In this document: positions 1-12,412 of the stretch, in pieces
Layout: each line of letters starts with the position of its first letter
Numbering within the stretch: position 1 is the stretch's first letter
Source of the DNA: Alviniconcha marisindica
Taxonomy: Eukaryota; Mollusca; Gastropoda; Provannidae
DNA: 64,000 nt
Direction of reading: 5' to 3'
NCBI GenBank assembly: GCA_018857735.1
Contig: JABMCL010000970.1
Location: forward strand, 95,001-159,000
Position numbers and translations under genes: made by a program
Notes under the pieces: generated by a model
Databases searched by the model: none
Seen by the model: only the letters and a program-made list of their open reading frames with translations
Told to the model about the DNA's origin: nothing

Positions 1-119
1 TGGCTGGTAGCAGGGTCTGTGGCTCAGCCACAAAAACCGCGAGTTGGTTTTGTATGGATAAAAGAAATAGGTCGTGGCCGGGTCCATAAACCCGAACCGG
101 TGACTAACGTCGGAATTCG

Positions 120-121
<2 letters not shown>

Positions 122-195
<74 letters not shown>
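122..195 (+). repeat. (CT)n array
   Basis: Uninterrupted CT dinucleotides. Confidence 0.97.
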
Positions 196-197
<2 letters not shown>

Positions 198-844
198 GAT
201 CCCCGTCGAAACCTGACACTGTTCTGACACTGACACTGCATATAAGCTGATTCAGTGAAATTAAAAAGATGTTGAAAGCAGCACAGTATAAATATATAAC
301 ATACTGCAGATTTTCTTTTATAATGTTCGACTACTCTTTCGGTTCTCTAGTTTATTCCACACGATGAGGAACACAAGTAGCACAACAGACGGCAAGACTG
401 AGGTCTTGTGTGCAAAACGTATTTCAACAACAACAAATAAAAGGGATCAGAAACCTCCTCCGCAGTAACCCTAAAAATAAATTCTTCCTCGTCGCGATCT
501 GACCACCGATAACATGCAGACTGCTCTGCCATCACGTCAGACTTCCTCTCTGTTCCGCCAGGCGGAGACACCTGTCCCTGCGTAGCAACACAACAAGCCA
601 CGCTGTGGTTTGGCTCTTTACCCTGCATTACCAGTAGGCCCCATGGTCAGTTTGGTCAGAATGTTATAGGCAGCGGATCTTTCCTCGCAGTGGAGGGTGG
701 GAGGAGGGTATACAATTTTAATCGTTGTCTCGTTTGGAATTTTCCCAAGCTTTCCTGAAAAGTTTGCTGCCACAGAGTCGCGCTATCCCATTTACTTTTA
801 AATGGACCACTCCAACGAGAGAAAAAGAGAGACAGACAGCTAGC

Positions 845-1305
845 CACAATCCGACCACCGCTTCCCGGCACCTTCCTCCAAACTCTGCCAGAATTGATTA
901 CGGCCACAGAAGGGCACTCTTTATCTCCTCGCAGCTGTCCACCGGCGCTGCCAGCGCCTTCCTAAAGGTTTGGGTACTATTAAAAGACTGTGGAAGCAAC
1001 ATAGCGTCCAAGCACGTACGTAAACATGAGGCGCGTCCTTCCCGAATAAAAACAAAAAAATTGTTCCGTCTCGATTCAGGTGATTTGGGTTTCATTTGCG
1101 CTGGCGTCAGCAAAGCTGGCGGTTACATTTTTTTAAAAAATGCGTGATATGATATATTTGAGTCGTCTGTTACAAACTTAGAGCCATTTAAGCACCAACG
1201 AAAAACTGTCCGTTAGCTCACCGTTTTTCGAAACCTATGGCGTAATCAATTATGGCAGTGGCCGGTTGGAGGAAGGATGTCGTAAACCAATGCTTGGACG
1301 GTCTG
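845..1305 (+). mobile_element. 461-bp terminal-inverted-repeat element (non-autonomous DNA transposon)
   Basis: The left end (845-910) and the reverse complement of the right end (about 1232-1305) match as imperfect inverted repeats of about 65 bp. Shared blocks are C-C-G-x-C-C near the tip, CTTCCTCCAA in the middle, and ATTGATTACG at the inner edge, in the same order and at similar spacing. The centre (about 911-1230) has no coding capacity I recognise. Flanking 9-mers acagctagc and ccagccagc are similar (7 of 9), which would fit a decayed 9-bp target duplication. The right flank runs into a (CCAG)n array. The outer arms match the short element at 10043-10113 in order and orientation, so the two form a family. 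A 9-bp duplication would suit a Mutator-like element; family assignment is inference. Confidence 0.75.
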
Positions 1306-1813
1306 CCAGCCAGCCAGCCAGCCAGACCAGAGACAGACAGAAGAAGGGGCACGGCGGAAGGGGAGGAGGGGGGGGGGGGGCAGCTAAAAACAATATTTCC
1401 ATAGTGCCACCACAGGCACTGTGTTGCTCAACAGCAAGTCCGTCGCCTCTTTGTTTTCCGGTCGTGGGAAGCAAGCATTAGCTGCCTTTTGATGTAACAA
1501 TGGGCTCAGCTGTCAACTCGGCTAGAAAACAAACAAAACATGTCATAATATGCAATGACCCGACTATTCACTTCGCGTAGGTATTATGGGGCTTCTACTG
1601 AAGCCGTGACTATATGTCTTTCAGGTTGCTTCACGAACATGCGCTGTCTCTCTGCTTTCCTCTATCAGAGTTAGAGAGCAATAAATGAACAGAGACAGGA
1701 ATAGATATGCAAATAACCGTAAAGGACCCACCTAAACCAATTAGCAAAAACAAATCATCCCCTTCCGGAAACCACAGCCACTTCACGGGAAGATCACAAA
1801 ATTATAGTACCAA

Positions 1814-1815
<2 letters not shown>

Positions 1816-1881
<66 letters not shown>

Positions 1882-1987
1882 CACACACACACACACACAC
1901 ACACACACCACACCACACACACCACACACCACACCACACCACACCACACACCACTACCACACCACCACACACCACACACACACACCA

Positions 1988-2066
<79 letters not shown>
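1816..2066 (+). repeat. Compound (CT)n(AC)n array
   Basis: (CT)n to 1879, then AC with ACC interruptions (1908-1985) and pure (AC)n to 2066. Confidence 0.97.
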
Positions 2067-2932
2067 AAGCAAACAAAAGCAACAAACGAGACATCAAGCA
2101 GTTGACAGCACGGCTGACGCACAATTCCATGTGGAGGTAATGGGATGTTTTTGCGGTGTCACTCTTTCAGACCAGTCAACAAGATAATCCCAACAGTTCA
2201 CGACGGAGAACACCGGCCACAGAGACAGAACATCTTTCGGTCCCGACGTTGAGTGTTCTTAGCACTTCCAACAGTTGTACGGCTGCAACCCCTTGTTCAA
2301 CCTGTCACTGCGAAAACTCCGCATCGTTATTTTGCCACAAACGTGATCCATGCTTCGTATTTTGGGGGTTCATTTTTTCTGGGCTGTTTGTGCCAGGGGT
2401 TTGAGTGAGGGACTACGATAATAACTACAAAGACCACAATGTCCAACTTGTTGTTGTTGGGGGAGGAGGGGGGGGGACGTTGCTTGTTTGTTTTCGGGCA
2501 CTTTGACATGTGAATGTACGGACAATCAAAACACCAGGAGCGGACGCAGAACAAAAAAAAGTCACACACCTCCTCGAGCAAACCAGCCACCCCCACCCCA
2601 ACAAAAAGAAAAAAAAACTGTGGTTACTTAACCCACTTAAAGCCTCTCCATCCATAACCATCAGGTTACACCGGTAAGCACGCAAGGTGTCTGGCACCGC
2701 TAATTACCCAGCCATTCTTCTGTCGGTTCTCAGCAACATATCTACACATCTTGGGTGACTCAGAATCGCTAGTTCCACACAGTACATACAACGCCGAGGA
2801 GCTGTTCACTGGTTGCACTATGGAGCCATTAACTGGATTTAAATACTTAAATATTATATCCAAATCAAGAAATAAAACATTAAACCATTAGTTTTTTCAC
2901 CCAGGGACGTAGGACTCTGAAGCAGTTTGGAA

Positions 2933-3131
<199 letters not shown>

Positions 3132-3596
3132 GCGAATCTATAACTATCAAAGGTCCGGAGAAGGCGAGGAATACAGCTTTGTTTACTGCCAGGAACTATG
3201 AGATTCTAATACATACATTTTCGGTTGATTCAACTTCATTTTTCCCAAATGTTCTTCAAACAAAAATGGATGTGGTGATTGTGACTGTGCGGCGGTAAAT
3301 GTTAATAATTAACCATAATCTTGTGTAGTTCTGTTTAGCTTATTACAATCCGCACATCACGCGTCTTTGGTATCATGTCAGTATTCGTTGTTTCACGTGC
3401 ACGGGTGTATGATGAATGGGTGTATGATAATGAATTCTCTCCACACCACAACTCATTCCATAAATATTTTTATTAGAAACGTGGCAATAAAGACGTGTTT
3501 TTTTCGGTTTGTTGTTGTTGTTGTTTTTCGTTTGTTTTTAAACAACATCAGAAGCTCATCAGACTTTTACTTGTAATTAGATCAATCGTGTTTCCC

Positions 3597-3635
3597 GCTG
3601 ATATGACCTTTACGGCACATTGAGCGTTAAATATG
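3597..3635 (+). mobile_element. SINE 3' tail, type A
   Basis: GCTGATATGACCTTTACGG followed by TTGAGCGTTAAATATG. Matches the type A tail (CCTGATAT-gacc ... GGTTGACTGGGCGTTAAA) with a few changes. Confidence 0.65.
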
Positions 3636-4395
3636 TACAAAATCAGTTAATCGGTCATGGATGGATGGACGGCAGTCCAGTATAATGACTGCAGCTAGCT
3701 ATCTCTGTCCAAGGCTTTTTTGGTCTGTGGTACGTATACCTGCATGTGCTTGTTTCCCACTCCACGCAGATCAGCATCACTGTCTACCAGCAACACCAGG
3801 CCTCGTACCCCATCCGCCCCTTCGCTCTAATGATATCAGCTCTTCGTTACAGTGGCGCCTGTAAAGTGTTGGAACCGTTTCCCGCCCAACCTCTACACCC
3901 GTGCTACACAGGGATATTTCATTTCGTGTAACGAGCGCTTCCGCCCACTATCTGTCGGCCACCATCTTTGAAGGGGAAATCTGAAACAGCGTTAATGAGC
4001 GTTGAAAGTTCTGGTCGTTTGGGCGAACAAATTCGAAGCTGTAATGGCATTATTGTCAGTATTGGGGAAAAGCTCGCCTACGGAACTGGCACTCAGCGAA
4101 AGTGTTACCGTCGTTCTCACGCCAGGTTTTGTTTTATCCCGAGAGCCGCAGCCTCACGGTGCGCACGTGCAGTCTGTCAATAAATAAAAAGTATACTTCC
4201 TATCGTCAGGAAGAGTGTGCATTTACTGGCTCAAAGCCACACGGCTACACCACCACGAGCTGCATTAATTGTTGCAGAGCTGAACATGCGTGTCTGAGCT
4301 GCGTCCAAGAAGATTTGTTTCTAAAAGCATGAAGCACTGGAAGTCAATTTAAAGATTAAAAGATCCGTTAATGGACGTGGAGACAGAGTGACTGC

Positions 4396-4684
<289 letters not shown>

Positions 4685-5073
4685 CTGGTCTAACTGCATC
4701 AAATCAAAGCCTCTGACCAAAGAACGGACCGGGAATGAGTGGGTTAGACTTCCCCAGTCCCTCCCAGTCAGTCTCACTCAGACTACAAAACTGGAACCCC
4801 TCATTGTCACCCTGCTCTCCGTGTCCGCGAAATTACTCAGCTAATGACTGCACCAGCACGGTCAGCGGCCATCACAGCTCTAGCCAAGGACGGACAGGAA
4901 GGCATCAGCCTTCCGCATTAAGTTCAGTTTGGAACCTGTAATTAAATGGAGGTGGTGATTTCTCTTAACAGAGTATTGTGGCAGCTTTGCCGCTTTTTAC
5001 TATGACGTTTGGATGCTTTCACTTAATTGGCTTTTGTCGCAGTTTCACTTTACGAACCATCAGTTATTGTTTT

Positions 5074-5077
<4 letters not shown>

Positions 5078-5159
<82 letters not shown>
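5078..5159 (+). repeat. (GT)n array
   Basis: Near-perfect GT dinucleotides. Confidence 0.97.
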
Positions 5160-5936
5160 GTGTGTTTTTTGCAGACTCTTAAGCTGTCATTTGTGGTGAT
5201 ATTGCTTTATATTAATAGACTTTTAATTCAAGTATCCAGAATCATACCATTATTGTTTGTATTGATTTATATGTACCGATCATCAGCTGTGTTAATTGTA
5301 TACAATTCATTCCGCTACAGGCTTACTTGTGTGGTTGTTTTCACTTTATTATGGTCAATTTCAGAACTGTTATTCTACATTAGTTCAGGTTATTTTCTTG
5401 TATACTGTTGTTTGTGGCAATTTTACTATCCTATTATCTTACATACTAACAACTATGGTGATTATTTATTTTATAGACTACCGTGGTGACTTTGCATTAG
5501 ACTACCAAATGTGGTGAGATTACTGACTAAGCTGTAGTGGTTTTACAAGATTATTGAGGAGACATTTCTGTCTAGATTATTGTGGTGAATCTGTTTTACA
5601 GACTTTTCGAAATTCTCCAAGCGCAGATCAAAATAAAAGAATATGATACTCTCTTGTCCAGCAAAAGAAAGTTTTCGTTGATACACTCAATGCACAATGC
5701 ACAAAGAAAAGCCTGAAACTAAACGAGGCCCAGACCGCTCGTGCAGAATTAACGCACAAGGGAGTTAATTAGCGATCGGAAGACATCACACAAACACAAC
5801 AACAAAGACCTCAGTCGCCTGCGGTAACTCTCACCTGGCATGCGTGTAAATACAAGGTACATAAACACAAAGATATTACTGAGTGACAGAAGGAGCTAGA
5901 TACATGCTAAGAGAGTTGTGTTTGCGCGTGCGCCAT

Positions 5937-5938
5937 TG

Positions 5939-6006
<68 letters not shown>

Positions 6007-6185
6007 TGTGTGTGTGTGTGTGTGTGTATGTGTGTGTGCGTTTGTCTGTGTGTCTGTGTGTGTGAGTGTGAGAGAGAGGGGGCGGGGGGGCAGAGACAGA
6101 GACACACAGAGAGACAGAAACAGAATCAAAGACACAGAGAAAGACGGAGATACAGAGACTGAGAGACAGAGACTGAGAGTCAGAG
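5937..6185 (+). repeat. (GT)n(GTGC)n(GT)n array and purine-rich tail
   Basis: GT runs enclose about 14 TGCG units (5950-6008). The stretch then turns into GAGA and GACA repeats to 6185. Confidence 0.93.
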
Positions 6186-7555
6186 GGAGTAACTGGTGTA
6201 ATTAGCATAAGCATATTCATAACTTTCTATTACCCCATAAATCTGCGAAACTGTGTTTGGCACTACACCCAAACCAGACAGGTCAAGTTCGGCAATTTAA
6301 TTAAATTCGTTCATCATTCAAGGCGCACAGAATAAAACACAATTTTATCAAATTCAAAACCCATACTCCCAAAGCAAATTCCACCAGGACCCATTTATCT
6401 CACTTTAATTTTGACGTCAAACAAGAAATACTCTGGCTCTGCACCTTCAGGACATAAATATTCCTGTTTCCCTCCCTCCATGCAATTCCCCAGGCCGCAA
6501 GACTAGAACTTTTCCTCCCAAACTGAAAACTGAGTGATTAACCCATGGACGACGCAGGGTGCAACTTCCAAATCCCTAAAAGACTTTCGCAGCTGCGCTT
6601 GGTTATCATATCGCGCTTTTTGGCCGAGGTTGTTTTCTTTTATTTTAGTTTTTTTATTGAGGGCTGATTCGCGATATCACTTCACATCGTCAGAGGAACT
6701 CTCTTTTTTCCCCTCTTTTTTATTCTGTGCGTTCTCCCTTTCCCCCTGTGCTTGCTCATCTGGTGCCAAGCAAACGGTTCAGCAGCTGCGGGTTCCGATG
6801 GGTTTTTAACAGTGGCTGTGCTACGCGGCTAAAGAGATGAAAATAATTCAACCCTCGCCACACAAATGCTTACTTGTTGGCTTCGGAGTCGATCGGCTCC
6901 ACCCTTGAATAGCAAAACAGTCTCGGTTGCATTACATGCTGTTGTTACCGGTAATTTTTCGAAAATAAATCAAGGCCATACATGGTGTATCATACTTAGT
7001 TACTTATCGGTCGCACCGTGTCACCACAGATATCTCAGTCATGTCTTGAGAGGCCTAGTAATAATGTTCTGTCAGTGCACAATCAAAGAAAAATTCATAG
7101 AAAATTATCTTCCGTTCTCTAAAGTGCCCTTTTATCCACAAAAGCGTTATGCGGTCGCTGTTCATTGATTTATATCTCCTCAGAGAAAACATGCTGGGTT
7201 GGCAATCAGAAACTGGCACAAAACGCACTGCAGTGCAAGTTCTGGGTCTCTGGAAGTGCAGTAAGCGAGAAGAAAGGTAAAAAGAAGGGACTGGCCGGAC
7301 TAATGGCCTGAACCAAGAGATTGAGAAGCTTTCCCTTGCAGTGGCATATCAGGTTGAGCAGACCCATCGGGTCTAGCAACAGATGCCTTACACCATCAAC
7401 AAACCGCTGTAAACAAACCCAAAGGGTTCAGCTTCACATCTCACCCCGACTATTATGGAGCACCCCCCTCCCCCCTCCCCCCTTCTCCCGCACGATCCCT
7501 ATCTCTGTGAAGCACCCCTCCCCTTCACTTCCTCCCCATGTCTGATTCTGTGAAT

Positions 7556-7557
<2 letters not shown>

Positions 7558-7604
<47 letters not shown>

Positions 7605-7617
7605 TCTCTCTCTCCCC

Positions 7618-7648
<31 letters not shown>

Positions 7649-7662
7649 GCACACACACACAC
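7558..7662 (+). repeat. Compound (CT)n(C)n(AC)n array
   Basis: (CT)n, a 20-base C run (7615-7634), then (AC)n. Confidence 0.96.
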
Positions 7663-7934
7663 CACCGCCCCTCACCCAGTGCTGCGCAAGGGTGGCACGA
7701 TAGTGACGATACACTTACAAAAGCTAATCATATCGGTATCCTGCACTTGGCACGCCGCTTGCCAATGCTTGATTTTTCACGCCACAGGCATTCTCAGAGG
7801 AAGCACTGTGTCAGAGGGTCGGCAGCTCAAAAGCCTCCGAGGTCATCCTCTCGCGTGTGAAGAAGCCATGAATTATGTCCGGCTGTCAAGCACTAATACC
7901 GGTCGTGGTGCCATCCACAAGACCAGCTTGAGCA

Positions 7935-8110
<176 letters not shown>

Positions 8111-8907
8111 GGGGGAAACAACAGACCATTATTTCCCTGTTCGACATGTAAATCAAGGGGGGGGGGAAGGGGGGAGTCACACTGCATGTCAGAACGGAGT
8201 ACACTGGGTCGAGGTAGGGGGTGGGAGAGGGGAGAGGGTCAAAACAAAGCCGTTACTTGCCTGTGGCTGCGTCCAAATGGGGTTCCTACCAGTGGTGGCC
8301 GAGTCTTATCACCCTTGCCAGTGCCATGTTACACCTGCTTAGTTCAGTGTGCCGTCTTTCACTCCAGTCACAATGACTGCATTGAAGAACGGTAGAATTT
8401 ACAACGCAAAATAAACCGACAACATGTTTTGTTTGTTTTGGTGTGTGTGGGGGGTGGGGGGGGGTGCATGAGTGTGGGCGTGAATCTCTGATGTGTAGTA
8501 CTGCAAAGTGATGGTTTACAATGCCATTTCCGCCCGATTTTCAGACCGTTATAAAAACAACAGAGACACGGCGGTTCCCCTTTCTGTATCGTCTAAATAC
8601 TTGTTGTGCCTAGATCGAAAAACATGGCCCAGTAACTGACCCCACAACCAGACAAGCATAGTCTACTGGAAAGTCAGTGGCTGAACTACCAAAACGCAGA
8701 GTACAACCAAAGCGACTAGTTTTAAACAATCCCTGGTACAATCACAAGTGCACCTGCAGACGCCAAAAAGTTCAGGAAACGTCAAAAACATGTCGCTAAA
8801 TCTACAGTTTCCCACAAATAAACTATTTATAATAGCTACACCTCGGCCATTAATAACAACAACCTTCTTTTTCCCTGGCAGCAGTTCAAAGACGCCAACA
8901 GGAAGGA

Positions 8908-8934
8908 GAGACAGAGAGACAGACAGACAGAGAC

Positions 8935-8967
<33 letters not shown>

Positions 8968-8984
8968 GACAGAGAGAGACAGAG
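8908..8984 (+). repeat. (GACA)n array
   Basis: GACA tetranucleotides with GAGA variants. Confidence 0.93.
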
Positions 8985-9483
8985 AGCGTTCCCAAAATCG
9001 CACAGCCGACCGCAGAGGAGAGATGAAAAATCGGAGAGCGGCAATCCAGAGCGGAATGTTCATCAGAATTTCTCAGCGTGCTCCTAGCGAGGCTTTTGTC
9101 AGCACTACAAATATTTTCGCACTTTATTTATTATCAACGCTTCCCTTTTTCTCTCGCGTGGTTCCAGTATTGGCGGGTGTTTCGCTCTAAACAATCTTCC
9201 CATTGTCGTGGTATTTTCTTTATCTAAATCTGCTGCTGAAACAACATTTAGGTTACAGAGTCCCTGACGAGAAACCCATGACGAAGTGGGAGGCAGGTAA
9301 GGAAGAGAAAGCAGCCAAACGCACACAGCCAGCTCGTGGCAACATTGGGACTGGCAGCGACAGTGCCAGTGGTAACAGAACGGCCGGCCGACCCGTAGCC
9401 AACATGACAACGAAAGCTTTAAAGATGCAGACTTTAAAACAGATGGCTGACATTGTTCGTTAGTTTACATATGATACACAGAC

Positions 9484-9535
9484 ATTCCTGAGGTGACCCT
9501 CTGCGGTTGACGGGACGTTACAATCCACTGAAGCT
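9484..9535 (+). mobile_element. SINE 3' tail, type B
   Basis: CCTGAGGTGACCCTCTGCGG followed by TTGACGGGACGTTACAATCC. Same tail as at 9984-10135 (minus) and 55872. No simple-sequence terminus remains and no tRNA head is visible upstream. Confidence 0.7.
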
Positions 9536-9983
9536 TTAATTATTAGTTGCTGCTGTAACAAGAAACACTGGAGAGCTAATGCTGCTTTTTAATTTGACGA
9601 GGCTGAATGAAAGCAACATTTGCTAATACGGTGAAGAAAAGAAAAAAAGACCAAAAAACAAACAAAACAAAATAAACAGAATAGGACACAACAACAGCAA
9701 TAACATTAATAACAACAACAAAGAAAAGAAAAGAGTGTATTACTGGTTATTTCTAATTCACTTGCCTGCTAGCCGTAATTATTATTAATGACTTGTTTTC
9801 ATTAGGGCATCAGCATGAGGGTCTTTCAAACTTGCTCTGATTTCTTTGTCAGGCCATTTCTTTTTGTGCTGTGTCCAGTTCCTGACAAGTCATGAAACCG
9901 GCCTTATAATGTAAAGTTAAAAAGACAACAACAACAAAAACAACAACGTAGCCCCGGTTTATATTCTTTTACAGCCAACCGAA

Positions 9984-10135
9984 ATGTAGCAGTTAGTTAG
10001 TTAGTTAGTAATCGGCTTTTAATGTCCTGTCAACCACACAGGCACACTCCGAGCACCGCTTTCCGGCACCTTCCTCCAAAGGAGGGATATCGTAAACCAG
10101 TGCTTGGAGTTTGCCACACAGGGTCACCTCAGGAC
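9984..10135 (-). mobile_element. SINE 3' tail, type B, interrupted
   Basis: Read on the minus strand: CCTGAGGTGACCCTGTGTGG, then GTTGACAGGACATTAAAAG, and a (CTAA)n terminus (the TTAG run at 9991-10009). It is split by the 71-bp hairpin element and its target duplication. The body further 5' is not recognisable, as in most copies here, which suggests 5' truncation. Confidence 0.8.
10043..10113 (+). mobile_element. 71-bp hairpin copy of the same element, inserted in a SINE
   Basis: Left arm (10043-10080) and right arm (10081-10113) match the outer ends of the 845-1305 element, with the whole internal part missing. The arms are imperfect inverted repeats (ACTCCGAGCACCG against ACTCCAAGCACTG in reverse complement), so the copy is nearly a perfect hairpin. 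Identical 9-mers CCACACAGG flank it at 10034-10042 and 10114-10122. Removing the element and one 9-mer restores an uninterrupted minus-strand SINE tail like those at 9484 and 42263. This shows a real insertion with a 9-bp target duplication. Confidence 0.85.
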
Positions 10136-10899
10136 AGGAAATGTGGCAGAGTATAATTATATTACTATACACATGACTATTAACAACACAGTTCATAATC
10201 TAAACGCAATTGTGTCTAGTTAGCTATATTTATTCCAGCTGAACCACAATCATGATTTGCGCCTAGCTTTGTGATTAAACAAAATTCAGCTCTACAAAAG
10301 TCAGTCTTTCTTGAAGGAAGGCCTATGGGAGGAAAACTGTCGATTTCCCAGGAGATAAGTTAGATATGCCTGACCTTTCCTGTTCTAACCAGCCCGGAGA
10401 TCTTTCCGGCATTGAGCAGCTCCGTGACCAAATCAACAAACTGCCGTGCCCTAAGGGGACCTGGCAAGGGAACACCACTCCCTCCGCCTTTGTTTTGGCT
10501 CCCTCTACAACTGTCGTTTATCTGCTCTTGGCAAATGTCAGACACACAGTAGCCTAACTAGAATGGAGGCAGGGGTAGGGGTGGCTGGGTGGGGGGATGG
10601 GGTTCTGCCATATATACAACCATCCGTGTTTGTTTTTTAAGTCTATATGATGTAAGCATGGAACACAGATATAGGATGTGAGAACAAGATAGGTCTGATA
10701 TAGCACCGGAGAAGTGAATCATTCACGATGGTAATCGTACACAACAGCTGGTGTGATCTACTGTTTCTGGGCCGAGCCAGTCTAGCTTATCTTGGATTAG
10801 TTCAGTCCATTTTTCAAGCCTGGTTTTTAATACTGCTTGGAAACACCCTGTAAATGTTCGTGTTATGGGCTGCATTAAAAGCTGTTGTTCCATTTCTTT

Positions 10900-11453
10900 T
10901 GTCATGTTGCAGGTCATGTTGTGGGAAAGCTACTGGGCACGAAAAGAGACTGTACAGAAAACTAATGCAAATATTAAACGACCCTACACACCCAATGAGA
11001 CACTACTTTGATAGCAGACGTAGCAACAGGAGTGGAAGATTTTTACTTTTACAAATACGAACCGTTATAAAGCTTCGTTTTTACCCTCGGCTCTGTCAGT
11101 TTTTAATGAAAATTATACCAGTCATTAACTGAGAGTGCGCATGCGTCAAGACGTCTGTTTCTAAGGGAGGGTTGGGGATGTGTCAACCTAATGATTTTTA
11201 TTTAATTTGAGAGATTTTACGTTTTGTTTTGAGACAGAGAAAGCATTATTCCAGGTAATTCTGGGTTGCTGTAACTAAGTATTAGTGTACGCAGATTGAG
11301 AGAAAGGGGGCGTATGTCTAAGAGTGTGTATGTGCGTGTGGTTCATGATTTAGAATTATTGAGATATGTTCTTCGTTGTGCGATCGAACGACAGCTTTAA
11401 TTTCCCACTGGGATTAATAAAGTATATTGTTATTGTCATTGTTGTTATTGTCT
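10900..11453 (+). mobile_element. LINE 3' fragment (degenerate RT C-terminus and 3' tail)
   Basis: The frame 10854-11132 includes R-L-Y-R-K-L-M-Q-I-L-N-D-P-T-H-P-M, then S-G-R-F and a basic stretch. It closely resembles the conserved end of non-LTR retrotransposon ORF2 (K-A-x-x-I-L-x-D-P-x-H-P-L ... S-G-R-R-F-R), just after the reverse transcriptase domain. About 270 bp beyond the stop is TTTCCCACTGGGATTAATAA with AGTATATTG and TTATTG repeats, a typical LINE 3' terminus. Everything upstream of the C-terminus is absent or too mutated to recognise: a 5'-truncated, dead copy. Clade (L2/Rex1/CR1-like) is a guess. Confidence 0.7.
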
Positions 11454-11863
11454 TTCCCCTTTGTTCCATTTCTTATCAAAATGAAAATGAACCGACAAAA
11501 AATCAAGTCAGCGATACAAAATAACAGGCAAAGCTGTCATACGTTTCAAATTCAACCATCGAAATGTACCGGAAAGAACGGGAAATCCTACATATAAGCG
11601 AAGCTGTAGAACATTGAACTGAAAATAGCAATATAATGATGATAATCATAATAACAATAACAACTGAGAGTTCAGTCTGGGATTAAGTGGGGTTTTGTTG
11701 CTGTAGCAGAGTACGATTCGATCCAAATTACAATATGAAGTACCCTAACATTTACATAACCGAAATTTTGATAATATATGTATAGACCTATGAAGAGAAC
11801 GTGTAACAGCAGTCCAAGCATGTCCTGGTTTTAAAACTTTTATTCAAAATGTTCTCCCATCAG

Positions 11864-12132
<269 letters not shown>

Positions 12133-12233
12133 CCCTAGTCGTCTGGAATGTATGTCGTGTGCAAGAGAGCGTGATGTATAAAAATATGACGTATTTTATA
12201 ATCTAATTATGTTTTGTAGGAATCAGTCAAGCT

Positions 12234-12283
12234 AACCGGGCCTTGACGAAGCCCTCAAGGGCGAAAATTCGGAGTAAAAGGTT
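12234..12283 (+). ncRNA. Hammerhead-ribozyme-like core, degenerate
   Basis: TTGACGA (12243-12249, against the core CTGANGA) is followed by one A, a 4-bp stem GCCC/GGGC (12251-12254 and 12259-12262) closed by TCAA, then GAAA (12263-12266) and the palindrome AATT before a C, where cleavage would fall. Outer helix I can form from CC/GG next to the core and AACC/GGTT further out (12234-12237, 12280-12283) with an internal loop. The C-to-T change in the core's first position would abolish or weaken cleavage. This layout matches small hammerheads found in animal retroelements; here it is probably a dead copy. Confidence 0.45.
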
Positions 12284-12312
12284 TCCACTAAAAAACATGC
12301 TTGGACTTTGTT

Positions 12313-12412
<100 letters not shown>

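Noticed and set aside
10723..10917. Minus-strand ORF faintly like a transposase C-terminus
   Set aside because: The resemblance is limited to a few aromatic and basic positions. The plus strand has a better LINE match overlapping it.
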